A stretch of DNA of 64,000 nucleotides from an uncultured Endomicrobiia bacterium (GCA_938040055.1 CALHWY010000006.1:1-64000); one strand, 5' to 3'. Shown: positions 17,707 through 26,291, counted from the stretch's first letter. The notes: generated by a model not told the origin, from the letters alone. Numbers and translations: made by a program.

Positions 17707-18564
17707 TCATCTATAGCTTTGCATAAGCTTTTGCAGCTTTTCAAGCCTGTCGGCGCTTCTTTTGTAAAGAGGCGTTTTGTCGGCATGGTTTACGCAAAGC
17801 TGCTCTTCAAAAACAGGCCTGCCTTCATTTTTATAAAATATTCCCAGACCTATTTTTCCTTCCCGCACGGCCAAAGCAAAAGCCGCGTTTCTGTCTGACG
17901 GATCATGATTTTCAATATAATAGGTATTTTCTTCAAACCATTTCAAAGTATTGAGTTTATTGAAGCTCGCGCATGGCTGGAGAATTTCCACCAAAGCGTA
18001 TCCTTTATGGCGCACCGCCTGCTTTATCACTTCTTTGGTATGTTCCGCATTCGAACTTAAAGTTCTTGCCACAAAGCCCGCGTTCATCGCTATGGCAACG
18101 GCAAAAGCATTGAAAGGCTGCTCAAACACTCCCTCAACCTGAATATCGGTTTTCATTCCTATAAGACTTGTGGGAGAAGCCTGCCCTTTTGTAAGTCCGT
18201 AAATCATATTATTGTGCACTATATTTGTAATATCCGGGTTTCTTCTTATCGTATGAAGGAAATGATTTCCCCCTTCGCCGTACATATCCCCTTCCCCGCT
18301 TTCGGCTATTACCGTAAGCTGCAAATTTGCGGCTTTTGCCGCTGCGGCGGCGGGAAGAGCCCTTCCGTGAAGTCCGTTAAAATAATTTGTTTTCATATAC
18401 TGTGGAATTTTTGCGGCCTGTCCTATGCCGGAAACAATCAGGAGTTTTTCAGGAGCGATCTCAAGTTCGGCAAGAGCTTTTTTCAAAGAGTTAAGAATCG
18501 CGAAATTTCCGCAGCCCGCGCACCATGCAATATCTATACCTTCAATATCATAAATATTTGTCAT
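17707..18564 (-). CDS. korB: 2-oxoacid:ferredoxin oxidoreductase, beta (TPP-binding) subunit
   Basis: 285 aa. With the alpha/gamma subunit upstream it oxidises a 2-oxoacid (2-oxoglutarate or a branched-chain 2-oxoacid) to acyl-CoA with ferredoxin as acceptor. The cluster motif WCAGCGN is near the N-terminus, and the TPP motif is read as GDMYGEGGNHF followed by NN (IVHNNMIYGL); another conserved Cys lies in LQPCASFN. Start at 18564 has a strong Shine-Dalgarno (GGGAGGT); a frame to 18579 exists. Substrate cannot be fixed from sequence alone. Confidence 0.93.
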   Translation of the reverse strand: MTNIYDIEGIDIAWCAGCGNFAILNSLKKALAELEIAPEKLLIVSGIGQAAKIPQYMKTNYFNGLHGRALPAAAAAKAANLQLTVIAESGEGDMYGEGGNHFLHTIRRNPDITNIVHNNMIYGLTKGQASPTSLIGMKTDIQVEGVFEQPFNAFAVAIAMNAGFVARTLSSNAEHTKEVIKQAVRHKGYALVEILQPCASFNKLNTLKWFEENTYYIENHDPSDRNAAFALAVREGKIGLGIFYKNEGRPVFEEQLCVNHADKTPLYKRSADRLEKLQKLMQSYR

Positions 18565-18570
18565 TATTTT

Positions 18571-18665
18571 ACCTCCCAAATAAAACCCGTTTTATAATAG
18601 TTCATAGCCCTGTTAGGCATGCTTTAGCGCTTGTGCGAACAAAACCTGTTTTATAAATTTGCCCC
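18571..18665. repeat. Short repeated motif AAAACCYGTTTTATAA upstream of korB
   Basis: In the 206-bp gap between korA and korB the motif AAAACC(C/T)GTTTTATAA occurs twice, near 18583-18598 and 18643-18658, about 60 bp apart. Each copy is itself a small palindrome (AAAAC..GTTTT). Function unknown; may be chance or a remnant. Confidence 0.35.
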
Positions 18666-18770
18666 GCGCCCGCCGCAGCCTTCTGCCATGCCTTTGACAA
18701 AACCCCAAAAGAGCCTTTGCCGTCTTTTCCGGCGGCGCTTTGCTTTGGAAAGAAAAGCCCGTCTGAAAAA

Positions 18771-20474
18771 TTATCCGACTTCCAAAAGCGATTTTATCTG
18801 CTCCGCGAGCTTATCGGCGCTAAAAGGCAAACCGTCATATTTATGAACATGCACGGTCGATCTTACATTGGTAAATTTTCTTATAAGATTTTCAAATTGC
18901 CCGGAAAAATTATTTTCGACAAAAATTATCCTGCTGGCCTGCCTGAGATAATCATTGGTCTTGACGTGCACGGGATAAACCTGTTTATAATAGAGCATGG
19001 CGGTTTTGGGATCTCTGAGAAGATAAAGAGCTTCTCTTACGGCATCTTTCGCCGACCCCCAGCATATGACGATATTTTCATAATCGGGATTGCCTATAAG
19101 TTCCGGCTCCTCGGTCTCTTGCAGAAGACCTTTATATTTGCTTATGCGTTTCTTGTTCATAAGCACGCGCATATTCCCGCTTTCCGTGATATGCCCGGTT
19201 TCATCATGCTCATCGCTGTCTGCGCATACATATCCTTTGCCGTATCCGGGCACGCCTCTGGGAGAAACGCCGTTGGGGGAATTTCTGTAACGCATATAAC
19301 CCGGCTCCGTTTCAAAAATATGTTTGAGAGGGGTTTCGGGATTATTAAAACAAGGGCAATCGAATATGGAATCGACAAGATACTGGTCGCTTAAAACAAA
19401 AACCGGAATCTGGTATTTATCGGCGATATAAAAAGCTTTTTTTGTCATCTCAAAGCAATCTTTCGGCGTACCCGGAGCGAATATCGCCCTGGGAAATTCG
19501 CCGTGGCCGGCGTATAACGCGAGTTCAAGATCCGCCTGTTCGGTTCTTGTGGGCAGCCCCGTAGCCGGACCCGGCCTTTGGGCCAAATGAATGACGACGG
19601 GAGTTTCGGTCATGGCAGACAGGCTGACTCCTTCGCACATCAGAGCAAAACCTCCTCCGGAAGTCGAAACCATGCTTCTTGCCCCAGCGAAAGAAGCACC
19701 TATGGCCATATTAACCGCGGCTATCTCGTCCTCGGCCTGTTCGACGACAATGCCGAACTCTTTCTGGTGTTTTGCCATAAACATAAAAACGCTGCTTCCG
19801 GGAGTCATCGGGTAAGAAGCTATGAAATCGCAGCCGCCCGCAAGCGCGCCCAATCCTATGGCGTCCGCGCCGCTTATAAGCATTTTATTGTCTTTCGCAC
19901 AATCTTTAGATACTTCTATCCGCACCTCTTCCAAGATTTTTTCCGCTATTTCATAACCTTTTCTTCCCGCGGCAATGTTTTTATTTACCGCATCTTCGCC
20001 TTTTGAGGCAAAACTTTCCCCGATTATTTTTTCAAACACGGCGAAGTCGGCTTTAAACATACCCAAAATTATGCCGCCGGCTATTATGTTTGAAAAAATA
20101 GCCCCGCCGATTTCCCGGGCAAAGTCCGATAAAGCGATATCTATAAAAGGCTTGTCAAGATCGCCGACGGTTTTTTTATCCGCCAGTATTGCGGTTTCCG
20201 CGGTGATTCTGTGGCGCAGATGCCCGTAAGCGTTTTTGTCCAGAGGCACAAAAACGTCAATTCTGTCGCAATAGCAGTCTATGGGTTTGCTTGAAATTCT
20301 AAGCTGGGTGGAATTGCTTCCGCCGCGCACGCGCGACATATATTCTTTTGAGGTAAACAGATTAAAACCCGCGTCTTTAAATATTCTTGAAACGACATTT
20401 TCCACGGTTTGTATTCCCGCGCCTGCTTCGCCGCATAATACTACGCTTATATCGTCCCTGTAAACTTTTTGCAT
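18771..20474 (-). CDS. korA: 2-oxoacid:ferredoxin oxidoreductase, fused gamma-alpha subunit
   Basis: 567 aa. Residues 1 to about 185 are the gamma domain (CGEAGAGIQTVE; YMSRVRGGSNSTQLR) and about 195-567 the alpha domain (SGADAIGLGAL; FIASYPMTPGSSV; TSGGGFALMCEG). This gamma-alpha fusion is typical of KorA/VorA-like enzymes. No separate delta/ferredoxin gene is adjacent, so the electron acceptor is probably a free ferredoxin. The ATG has Shine-Dalgarno GAGGAG. Central-carbon role in an anaerobe: reductive or oxidative interconversion of 2-oxoacid and acyl-CoA. Confidence 0.94.
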   Translation of the reverse strand: MQKVYRDDISVVLCGEAGAGIQTVENVVSRIFKDAGFNLFTSKEYMSRVRGGSNSTQLRISSKPIDCYCDRIDVFVPLDKNAYGHLRHRITAETAILADKKTVGDLDKPFIDIALSDFAREIGGAIFSNIIAGGIILGMFKADFAVFEKIIGESFASKGEDAVNKNIAAGRKGYEIAEKILEEVRIEVSKDCAKDNKMLISGADAIGLGALAGGCDFIASYPMTPGSSVFMFMAKHQKEFGIVVEQAEDEIAAVNMAIGASFAGARSMVSTSGGGFALMCEGVSLSAMTETPVVIHLAQRPGPATGLPTRTEQADLELALYAGHGEFPRAIFAPGTPKDCFEMTKKAFYIADKYQIPVFVLSDQYLVDSIFDCPCFNNPETPLKHIFETEPGYMRYRNSPNGVSPRGVPGYGKGYVCADSDEHDETGHITESGNMRVLMNKKRISKYKGLLQETEEPELIGNPDYENIVICWGSAKDAVREALYLLRDPKTAMLYYKQVYPVHVKTNDYLRQASRIIFVENNFSGQFENLIRKFTNVRSTVHVHKYDGLPFSADKLAEQIKSLLEVG

Positions 20475-20636
20475 ATTTTCTCCTCGGGCAAAAATTCAGG
20501 ATTATTTTATGCTGTCAAAAAATTCGCTGCGAGATATAACGGCCGGAGATGTGAAAAAACGCATTTGCGGCCCGGCCGCCGGCGCCTTTTAACGGTGCGG
20601 ATTTTTTTGAACCCGGACGCAAATATATCACGTTAA

Positions 20637-21215
20637 TCAATAACTTTCCGACAGTTTTTCCATGAAAGATTTGGGATGCAGGCATGCCGGGCATTTTTCC
20701 AATGCTTCCCGGCTTTCATAGACATACCCGCAGTTGCGGCATTTCCATTTTACGGGAGCGTCTTTTTTAAAAACTTTGCCGGCGCGCAGATTTTCCAGCA
20801 GTTCAAGATATCTGCGTTCATGATGTTTTTCGACTTCGGCTATAAATTTAAAGCATGCCGCGATTTCCGGGAAACCCTCTTCCTGGGCGACTTTCGCATG
20901 CTGCGGATAAAGCATGGTATGCTCTTCATTTTCGCCTTGCGCCGCGGCCTTCAAATTTTCTTCCGTAGTGCCTATTACGCCGGCGGGATATACTGCGGTT
21001 ATTTCAAGAGCGCCGCCTTCAAGAAATTTAAAAAATCTTTTGGCATGCTCTTTTTCATTATCCGCCGTTTCCGTAAAAACAGCGGATATCTGTTCAAATC
21101 CTTCTTTTTTGGCAGCCGAAGCGAAATACGTATATCTGTTTCTCGCCTGCGATTCGCCCGCAAAAGACGCAAGCAGATTTTTTTCCGTTTTTGTTCCTTT
21201 TACCGATTTTGACAT
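20637..21215 (-). CDS. rbr: Rubrerythrin
   Basis: 192 aa. Non-haem diiron peroxidase that reduces hydrogen peroxide in anaerobes. The ferritin-like four-helix domain carries the Glu/His ligands (FAGESQARNRY, NEKEHAKRF, GENEEHTM, EVEKHHERRY) and the C-terminus has a rubredoxin-like Fe(Cys)4 site, CRNCGYVY and CPACLHPK. It lies last in the oxygen-defence region, after superoxide reductase. Confidence 0.97.
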   Translation of the reverse strand: MSKSVKGTKTEKNLLASFAGESQARNRYTYFASAAKKEGFEQISAVFTETADNEKEHAKRFFKFLEGGALEITAVYPAGVIGTTEENLKAAAQGENEEHTMLYPQHAKVAQEEGFPEIAACFKFIAEVEKHHERRYLELLENLRAGKVFKKDAPVKWKCRNCGYVYESREALEKCPACLHPKSFMEKLSESY

Positions 21216-21302
21216 TTTACATCCCCCTTGTCTGAAAAATATCCGGAGAAAAACCCTGACGGACGGATAAGCCCGCCCGTTTTTTTCCCCGCAAACCCCT
21301 TT

Positions 21303-21746
21303 TTATTTAATTTCCGTTTCGTTGAACCAGTCCCCGTGGATATTGCAGTTTTCAATAACCTGGATTTTTCCTTTGGTGCCTTCTTTAAGATGCACCACGG
21401 CAGCCGGATTTACGCCGGCAGTGAGATCCATTGAAGCGATATACTTGTTTTCGTGATAGAAGACTATTGTTGTGATATGATGTTCGGCAAGCATAGGATG
21501 GGTAATTTCGCCTACTTTTACGTGCACGTCAATGCAGCCCGACCCAGGAATAAGGCCGCATTTTTCAATTACGGCAATCTGCGGAATGTGCTTTTTCTCG
21601 CTTTCGCCCGTTTCAGCTTTAAAATCAGGCGTTTTATAAGCGTCTTCCTTTTCAATAAAAACATTTTTTAAACGGCATACCGGACATATGTCCGTTTTAC
21701 CGTCCAATGCGACATAGCCGCAAACTTTGCATACCAAACCTTTCAT
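21303..21746 (-). CDS. dfx: Superoxide reductase (desulfoferrodoxin family) with rubredoxin-like N-terminus
   Basis: 147 aa. Reduces superoxide to hydrogen peroxide, which rubrerythrin can then remove. N-terminal Cys4 knuckle: Cys6, Cys9, Cys21 and Cys24 (CKVCG, CPVC), with the second pair spaced as in zinc ribbons or rubredoxins, rather than the CC pair of classical desulforedoxin. The catalytic Fe(His4Cys) site is visible: His53 (KKHIP), His83 (THPM), His89/90 (AEHHI), Cys134 and His137 (ENCNIHGDW). A strong Shine-Dalgarno (GGGGGAAG) precedes the start. Confidence 0.92.
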   Translation of the reverse strand: MKGLVCKVCGYVALDGKTDICPVCRLKNVFIEKEDAYKTPDFKAETGESEKKHIPQIAVIEKCGLIPGSGCIDVHVKVGEITHPMLAEHHITTIVFYHENKYIASMDLTAGVNPAAVVHLKEGTKGKIQVIENCNIHGDWFNETEIK

Positions 21747-21867
21747 AACTTCCCCCCGTTTTCTGGTTTACGCGCCGCCGCGGACGCGAAATACTTTTGA
21801 TATTTGAAAATTTCCCCTTTCCCCGAAAATTCCGTTTAAAAAATAAAACCGGAGCGCCCGGCCGAAA

Positions 21868-21904
21868 ATAAAAAAAACGTTTCAAAACGGCTTTTAAACG
21901 TTTT
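21868..21904 (-). terminator. Intrinsic terminator after the DUF4019 gene
   Basis: Minus strand: stem arms AAAACGTTT (21904-21896) and AAACGTTTT (21882-21874) are perfectly complementary and are followed by a T-rich run. It overlaps the DUF4019 stop codon, so the stop and terminator are nested. Confidence 0.7.
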
Positions 21905-22341
21905 TATTTTATGAAATAATCGGCTACTTTCCATTTTCCTCCGGGCTCTTTAACAATAACCACACTTTCAATCTTTACTTTGTTTTTTTCAAAAACCGCA
22001 CCGTACTGCAACACAATGTATTCGCCCTTGGGCCTGCCCGGCATTTCCTGCGCATAGTACATATTTATTTCCGTTCTTTTTTTTAAACCGCCCAGAGGTT
22101 TTCTGTAAGCATTGATATTGTCAAACCAACGGCCTGGCGTCAGCGCGGCGGTCATAAGAAAAGAGCTTTCGTCATAGCAGCGTATATAGCAGCCTTCGTC
22201 GAGTTTTTGCAGCCATTTGACGGAAACGTTTCTGATATTTTTCGCTTTTACCCCTTCCGGCAAAGCCTCGGCTTCCGTAGCAGCATGCCCGTAAGCCGCG
22301 AACAACAAAAGCAATACCGGCAATACAAAAATTTTTTTCAT
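21904..22341 (-). CDS. Exported DUF4019 domain protein
   Basis: 145 aa. Signal peptide at 1-20, then the DUF4019 pattern: WLQKLDEGCYIRCYDE, PGRWFDNINAYRKPLGG, GEYIVLQYGAVFEKN and a final GGKWKVADYFIK. DUF4019 proteins are small periplasmic proteins of unknown function. It has its own terminator and lies between fprA and dfx, so a link to oxidative stress is only positional. Confidence 0.85.
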   Translation of the reverse strand: MKKIFVLPVLLLLFAAYGHAATEAEALPEGVKAKNIRNVSVKWLQKLDEGCYIRCYDESSFLMTAALTPGRWFDNINAYRKPLGGLKKRTEINMYYAQEMPGRPKGEYIVLQYGAVFEKNKVKIESVVIVKEPGGKWKVADYFIK

Positions 22342-22395
22342 TTTCTTCCCCGCTCTTCTCCGCTGCCACCCCTTTCAAACCGGCCGGAACGCCCG

Positions 22396-22451
22396 CAAAA
22401 AACATAATGTCCGGAGAAAAGCTTTATTTCCCGCCTCCCGCGCTCCGGACA
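22396..22451 (-). terminator. Terminator downstream of fprA
   Basis: Perfect 9-bp stem on the minus strand, TGTCCGGAG (22451-22443) and CTCCGGACA (22416-22408), followed by TTATGTTTTTT. Probably ends the perR-fprA transcript. The loop is long (about 26 nt). Confidence 0.6.
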
Positions 22452-22458
22452 CAAACCC

Positions 22459-23649
22459 TCAGCTTTTGATGTTTAAAGCAAAAGCCTTTCCGGCTTCAAA
22501 ACATTTATCAAGTTCTTCTTTTGAAGGGGCGTAAACCGCTCTTACGCCTTCCTGGCTTTTTTCTATGCCGGCCTCTTCAAGAAGCGTTTCAATTTCTTTG
22601 ACAGCTTCCCCGCTCCATCCGTAAGAACCGAAAGCAAAAGCCTTTCTCCCTTTCGGCTTTAAACCTTTCAAATAATGGAGAAAACCCGCGATAACGGGAA
22701 GCATCACATTATCATGCGTGGAAGAGCCGAAAACAAAACCTTTTGCGTCCAGCATATAAGCGGACAATTCCGTGCTATCGCATTTTGTAATGTCAAAAAG
22801 AAAAGCTTCAACCCCTTGCGAAGTTATGCCTTCGACTATTTTTCTCGCCATAGATTCAGTCGAATTCCACATGGTTTCATATACAACGGCTATTTTATTT
22901 TGAGTCGAATTTGCCGCCCAGCAAAGATATTTGTCCATTATCTGCGGTATATATTTGCGCCATATCAGCCCGTGGCTGGGCGCGATCATCTCTATTTCCA
23001 GATTCAGCTTTTTTATCGCCGAAAGCTTTGAGGCGATCAGGCTGCCGAAAGGCCAGAGTATATTGGCATAATATTTTTTGGCCTCTTCCATCAGAATATC
23101 ACAGCTTACTTCATCGTCGAAAATCTTATTCGTGGCATAATGCTGCCCGAACCCGTCATTTGAAAAAAGAATTTTGTCAAAAGCGCAGTAAGTAAACATG
23201 CTGTCGGGCCAGTGGATCATAGGCACGTCTATAAAATCAAGTGTTCTTTTGCCTATGTTTATGCTTTGCCCCGCCTTTACGCAGACAAAATCCCCGCAAA
23301 CGCCGTAATATTTAAGCAGTCCCTGTTTGCTTTTTTGGGTGCCGTATATTTTTGCGTTCGGGCAAAGCTTCAACAGTTCGGGGAAAGAGCCCGAATGGTC
23401 CGGCTCTATATGGTTTATCACTATGTTCTCTATCCGGGCGGGATCCGCAATCCGTCCGATATTGTCGGCGAACTCCGCAAAAAATTCTTTGCGCACGGCG
23501 TCTATAAGGGTGATTTTTTCATCAACGATAAGATAAGAATTATACGTTACTCCTTTTTTTGTCGTATACGTGCTTCCGTGAAAGCGCCTTTCTCCCCAGT
23601 CGACGCATCCTGCCGAATAAACGTTTTCTTTAACTAAGCCGGCGGCCAT
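22459..23649 (-). CDS. fprA: Flavodiiron protein (A-type flavoprotein, O2/NO reductase)
   Basis: 396 aa. Reduces O2 to water (or NO to N2O) with electrons from rubredoxin. The metallo-beta-lactamase-like domain has all diiron ligands: His80, Glu82, Asp84, His85 (NHIEPDHSGS), His145 (PMIHWPD), Asp164 (SNDGFG) and His225 (PSHGLIW). A flavodoxin-like FMN domain follows from about 252 (VVYETMWNSTESMA). It lies 15 bp downstream of ferritin in the operon headed by perR and rubredoxin, which supplies its likely electron donor. Confidence 0.96.
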   Translation of the reverse strand: MAAGLVKENVYSAGCVDWGERRFHGSTYTTKKGVTYNSYLIVDEKITLIDAVRKEFFAEFADNIGRIADPARIENIVINHIEPDHSGSFPELLKLCPNAKIYGTQKSKQGLLKYYGVCGDFVCVKAGQSINIGKRTLDFIDVPMIHWPDSMFTYCAFDKILFSNDGFGQHYATNKIFDDEVSCDILMEEAKKYYANILWPFGSLIASKLSAIKKLNLEIEMIAPSHGLIWRKYIPQIMDKYLCWAANSTQNKIAVVYETMWNSTESMARKIVEGITSQGVEAFLFDITKCDSTELSAYMLDAKGFVFGSSTHDNVMLPVIAGFLHYLKGLKPKGRKAFAFGSYGWSGEAVKEIETLLEEAGIEKSQEGVRAVYAPSKEELDKCFEAGKAFALNIKS

Positions 23650-23664
23650 TGCTTTTCTCCTTGA

Positions 23665-24186
23665 TTAATCTCCGTTTTCAGCTTTTCTCTTGCCGAGGCA
23701 CTTGTCCAGATACATAAGATTGCCTTTTGAAGCGCCGGCCATTTCAAACTGCGCTATTATGGCTTCGGCCGCGGATTCCTCTTCAACCTGTTCATTGACA
23801 AACCACTGCAAAAAAGAAAGCGTGGCATAATCTTTGTCTTCATTTGCGATAGTCACGAGATTATTGATCAGTCCCGTGACGTATTTTTCATGTTCAAGCG
23901 CGTTTCGGAACATGCTCAGAGGGCTTTCCCATTCAAAAGCAGGCTGGTCTATCTGTAAAAGTTTCACCCTCGCGCTTCTTGCAAACATATAGTCATATAT
24001 TTTGTCTCCGTGGGACAGTTCTTCTTTATACTGCGCTCTGAACCAATTCGCCGTTCCGGGCAGATTCATATCCTGGCAGCATGCCGACATCGCAAGATAA
24101 AGATATGCCGAAAAATACTCATTTCTTATCTGTTCATTTAAAGCATTGTACATTCTTTCCGAAAGTTTTCCGGTTGTCATTGTCAT
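23665..24186 (-). CDS. ftn: Ferritin (FtnA-type)
   Basis: 173-aa non-haem ferritin; stores iron after ferroxidase oxidation. Helix motifs are present: EQIRNEYFSAYLYLAM, YKEELSHGDKIY and FLQWFVNEQVEEE, carrying the Glu/His ferroxidase ligands. Its ATG overlaps the stop of the upstream zinc-ribbon gene (ATGA). In this operon it would keep free iron low under peroxide stress. Confidence 0.95.
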   Translation of the reverse strand: MTMTTGKLSERMYNALNEQIRNEYFSAYLYLAMSACCQDMNLPGTANWFRAQYKEELSHGDKIYDYMFARSARVKLLQIDQPAFEWESPLSMFRNALEHEKYVTGLINNLVTIANEDKDYATLSFLQWFVNEQVEEESAAEAIIAQFEMAGASKGNLMYLDKCLGKRKAENGD

Positions 24187-24392
24187 TCTCCTTTATTTTC
24201 ATGGTTATTTATGCCGGCGCAAGCGTCGCATGACGGACATTCTTCATAGTTTGCGCCGTATTCGGCTCCGCATTCGCGGCATCTTTTTATATTTTTGTTT
24301 AAAACGCCGCCGTGTCCGTAAAAACAAGGCGGCTTATGTTCTTTTTTAAACTCCGCGCCGCAAAACAGGCGGGCGCGCTTTTTTTCTCCCAT
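24183..24392 (-). CDS. Small Cys-rich zinc-ribbon protein
   Basis: 69 aa, not recognised as a named family. Basic N-terminus, one isolated Cys (LFCGAE), then a His/Cys-containing stretch (PPCFYGHGG) and a zinc-ribbon or rubredoxin-like pair of knuckles CRECG and CPSCDAC. It begins 1 bp after the iscU stop and overlaps ferritin by 4 bp, so co-translation is likely. Possible roles are an Fe-S or iron chaperone or a redox carrier; none is demonstrated. Confidence 0.7.
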   Translation of the reverse strand: MGEKKRARLFCGAEFKKEHKPPCFYGHGGVLNKNIKRCRECGAEYGANYEECPSCDACAGINNHENKGE

Positions 24393-24393
24393 A

Positions 24394-24768
24394 TCATTTG
24401 CCTTTAGATCTGTAATTTTCGATAGCTTTATGAAGCGCGTCCGCCCCTAGATTGGAGCAATGCATTTTATTGGGGGGAAGACCTCCTAAAGCTTCTGCGA
24501 CCTGCGCATTGGTAAGCAGCATAGCCTCGTCAAGAGTTTTCCCTTTAGCCATCTCCGCCACCATGGAAGAGACCGCTATCGCCGCGCCGCAGCCGAAAGT
24601 TTTAAATTTTACGTCTTCAAGCTTGCCGTCTTTTACTTTAATATAAAAAGTCATCATATCGCCGCAGACGGGATTGCCAACTTCCCCTATGCCGTCGGCG
24701 TCTTTTATTTCTCCCACATTACGGGGATTGGCAAAATGATCCATAACTTTTTCCGAGTAAAACGCCAT
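24394..24768 (-). CDS. iscU: Iron-sulfur cluster scaffold protein
   Basis: 124-aa IscU/NifU N-terminal type scaffold. The three cluster Cys are Cys35 (GNPVCGD, with the conserved Asp37), Cys60 (FGCGAA) and Cys104 (MHCSNL), and the chaperone-recognition motif LPPNK is at 97-101. It follows an IscS-like gene (62-bp gap) whose PLP lysine is missing, so the sulfur source for this scaffold is an open question. Confidence 0.96.
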   Translation of the reverse strand: MAFYSEKVMDHFANPRNVGEIKDADGIGEVGNPVCGDMMTFYIKVKDGKLEDVKFKTFGCGAAIAVSSMVAEMAKGKTLDEAMLLTNAQVAEALGGLPPNKMHCSNLGADALHKAIENYRSKGK

Positions 24769-24830
24769 CTTTTTCTCCTTGGGAACCGCTTTTATTTTAT
24801 CGCGTCCGACACGCTTTCAATATTCTTTTT

Positions 24831-26087
24831 TTACTCCGTACCGCCGTCCGCAAGACAGTGTCCGTGCTCATGTTCGTCATAATCCGTCCCCGGACCGGCT
24901 TTCATCCTTTCCCCGGTTTTAAGAAAGTGCGAATACAGAGGAGACATATCCCTAAGCTTTTGCACTATCGGGGGAAGCGCGTCAATGACATAATCGACTT
25001 CTTTTATATTATTAAACTTTGAAAGAGTAAACAGCAAAGACCCCTGTCCCACGGCCACGTCAACGTTCATAGCAGTTAAAACATGCGAAATTTTAAGATT
25101 TTTATTCGCGCAGGCCGAACCGCTGGCCGCCATTATCCCTTTCGCGTCAAGCATTAAAAACAAAGCTTCTCCTTCAACAAATTCAATTGAAAAATTCACA
25201 TTGCCCGCGAGCCTGTTTTTTTCCGGCCCGTTGAGATATATATGCTCTATCTTTTTGGGAAGCTCCGCGATAAGAATATCGCTCAGACGAGCGGTTTCGC
25301 CGGTGACCGCCCGCATTTCCTCTTTAGCTATGCGGCACGCGGTTCCGAATCCGACTATCGCGGGAACGTTCTCGGTGCCGGCTCGCCTGGAATTTTCCTG
25401 CACCCCGCCTTCAAGCAAAGGAACTATCTTTATTCCTTTTCTCAAATACAGCGCCGCGGCGCCTTTAGGCCCGTACATAACGGAAGAAGCCATAGTAAGA
25501 GCGTCGATCCCCAGATCATTTACGTCTATATCGATTTTTCCGCAGGACGCGACAGCGTCCGTATGAAAAACCGCCCCGCTTTTGTTTTTGACTATCGAGG
25601 CGAGCTTTTTAATATTTTGTACGGCGCCCACTTCGGGATTTGCATGCTGCACCGACACCAGCACGGTGTCGGGTCTGAGCGCTTTTTCCAGTTCGTCTTC
25701 TTTTACGAAACCTTTATCGTCCACGCCAAGATAAGTGATCTCGAAACCTTCTTTTTCAAGACGTTTCGCGGGATTTAACAGCGAAAAATGCTCTATTGAA
25801 GACAAGATCACATGTTTTCCCGAAATTTTGCGGGCGCGCGCTATGCCTTTTAACGCAAGATTATTGGATTCCGTGGCGCATGAAGTAAAAATTATCCCGC
25901 CGGCATCCGCGCCTATAAGAGCCGCCGCTTCTTCTCTTGCTTTTTCTACCGCGTCTTTTGAGACGCTCCCCAGGGAGTAAATACTCTGGGGATTGCCGTA
26001 ATACTCAAAAAGATACGGCCGCATAGCGTTGAATATTCTTTCGTCAAGCCTGGTATTGGATTGATTGTCAAAGTAAACCTTTTCCAT
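24831..26087 (-). CDS. IscS/NifS-like cysteine desulfurase homologue lacking the PLP lysine
   Basis: 418 aa, full-length class V aminotransferase fold. Compared with E. coli IscS (residue numbers in brackets): the Schiff-base Lys (206) is Val203, the adjacent His (205) is Ser202, the PLP-contacting Gln (183) is Ala180 and the substrate Arg (356) is Leu352; the motif reads MASSVMYGPKG. Retained are Thr72, His100, Asn150, Asp177 and the persulfide-loop Cys326 (SGSACANKN). The C-terminus is His/Cys-rich (DEHEHGHC). It therefore probably cannot act as an ordinary desulfurase; Archaeoglobus fulgidus IscS, which also lacks this Lys, is a precedent for a cluster-assembly role with IscU. Start at 26087 has Shine-Dalgarno AAGGAAG; a frame to 26114 exists. 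Confidence 0.9.
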   Translation of the reverse strand: MEKVYFDNQSNTRLDERIFNAMRPYLFEYYGNPQSIYSLGSVSKDAVEKAREEAAALIGADAGGIIFTSCATESNNLALKGIARARKISGKHVILSSIEHFSLLNPAKRLEKEGFEITYLGVDDKGFVKEDELEKALRPDTVLVSVQHANPEVGAVQNIKKLASIVKNKSGAVFHTDAVASCGKIDIDVNDLGIDALTMASSVMYGPKGAAALYLRKGIKIVPLLEGGVQENSRRAGTENVPAIVGFGTACRIAKEEMRAVTGETARLSDILIAELPKKIEHIYLNGPEKNRLAGNVNFSIEFVEGEALFLMLDAKGIMAASGSACANKNLKISHVLTAMNVDVAVGQGSLLFTLSKFNNIKEVDYVIDALPPIVQKLRDMSPLYSHFLKTGERMKAGPGTDYDEHEHGHCLADGGTE

Positions 26088-26100
26088 ATTCTTCCTTTCT

Positions 26101-26259
26101 TTACATCTTTTCAAAAGAATCCTTTCCTACTCCGCAGACGGGACAAACCCAATCGTCCGGAATCTGCTCGAAAGGCGTTCCCGGAGCGACTCCCGAATCA
26201 GGGTCTCCCGCCACGGGATCGTACACATAACCGCAAGCCGCACATTTCCACTTTTCCAT
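26101..26259 (-). CDS. rub: Rubredoxin
   Basis: 52 aa. Fe(Cys)4 electron carrier with both knuckles: Cys6/Cys9 (KCAACGYVYDP) and Cys39/Cys42 (WVCPVCGVGK), and the usual GVAPGTPF and PDDW blocks. It starts ATG at 26259 behind a GGGGGACGG Shine-Dalgarno and ends 13 bp before the IscS-like start. Likely electron donor for the flavodiiron protein, rubrerythrin and superoxide reductase of this region. Confidence 0.96.
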   Translation of the reverse strand: MEKWKCAACGYVYDPVAGDPDSGVAPGTPFEQIPDDWVCPVCGVGKDSFEKM

Positions 26260-26291
26260 ACCGTCCCCCCTTAGAAAATTCGATGTCTTTA

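Noticed and set aside
17319..17786. 155-codon minus-strand frame overlapping korB
   Set aside because: Begins inside korB in another frame, no ribosome site, composition rich in Lys, Phe and Arg like random AT-rich sequence.
21241..21300. Imperfect inverted repeat ACGGACGG/CCGCCCGT between dfx and rbr
   Set aside because: One mismatch, and the T-run lies on the plus strand side where no gene ends; not a clear terminator for the minus-strand genes.
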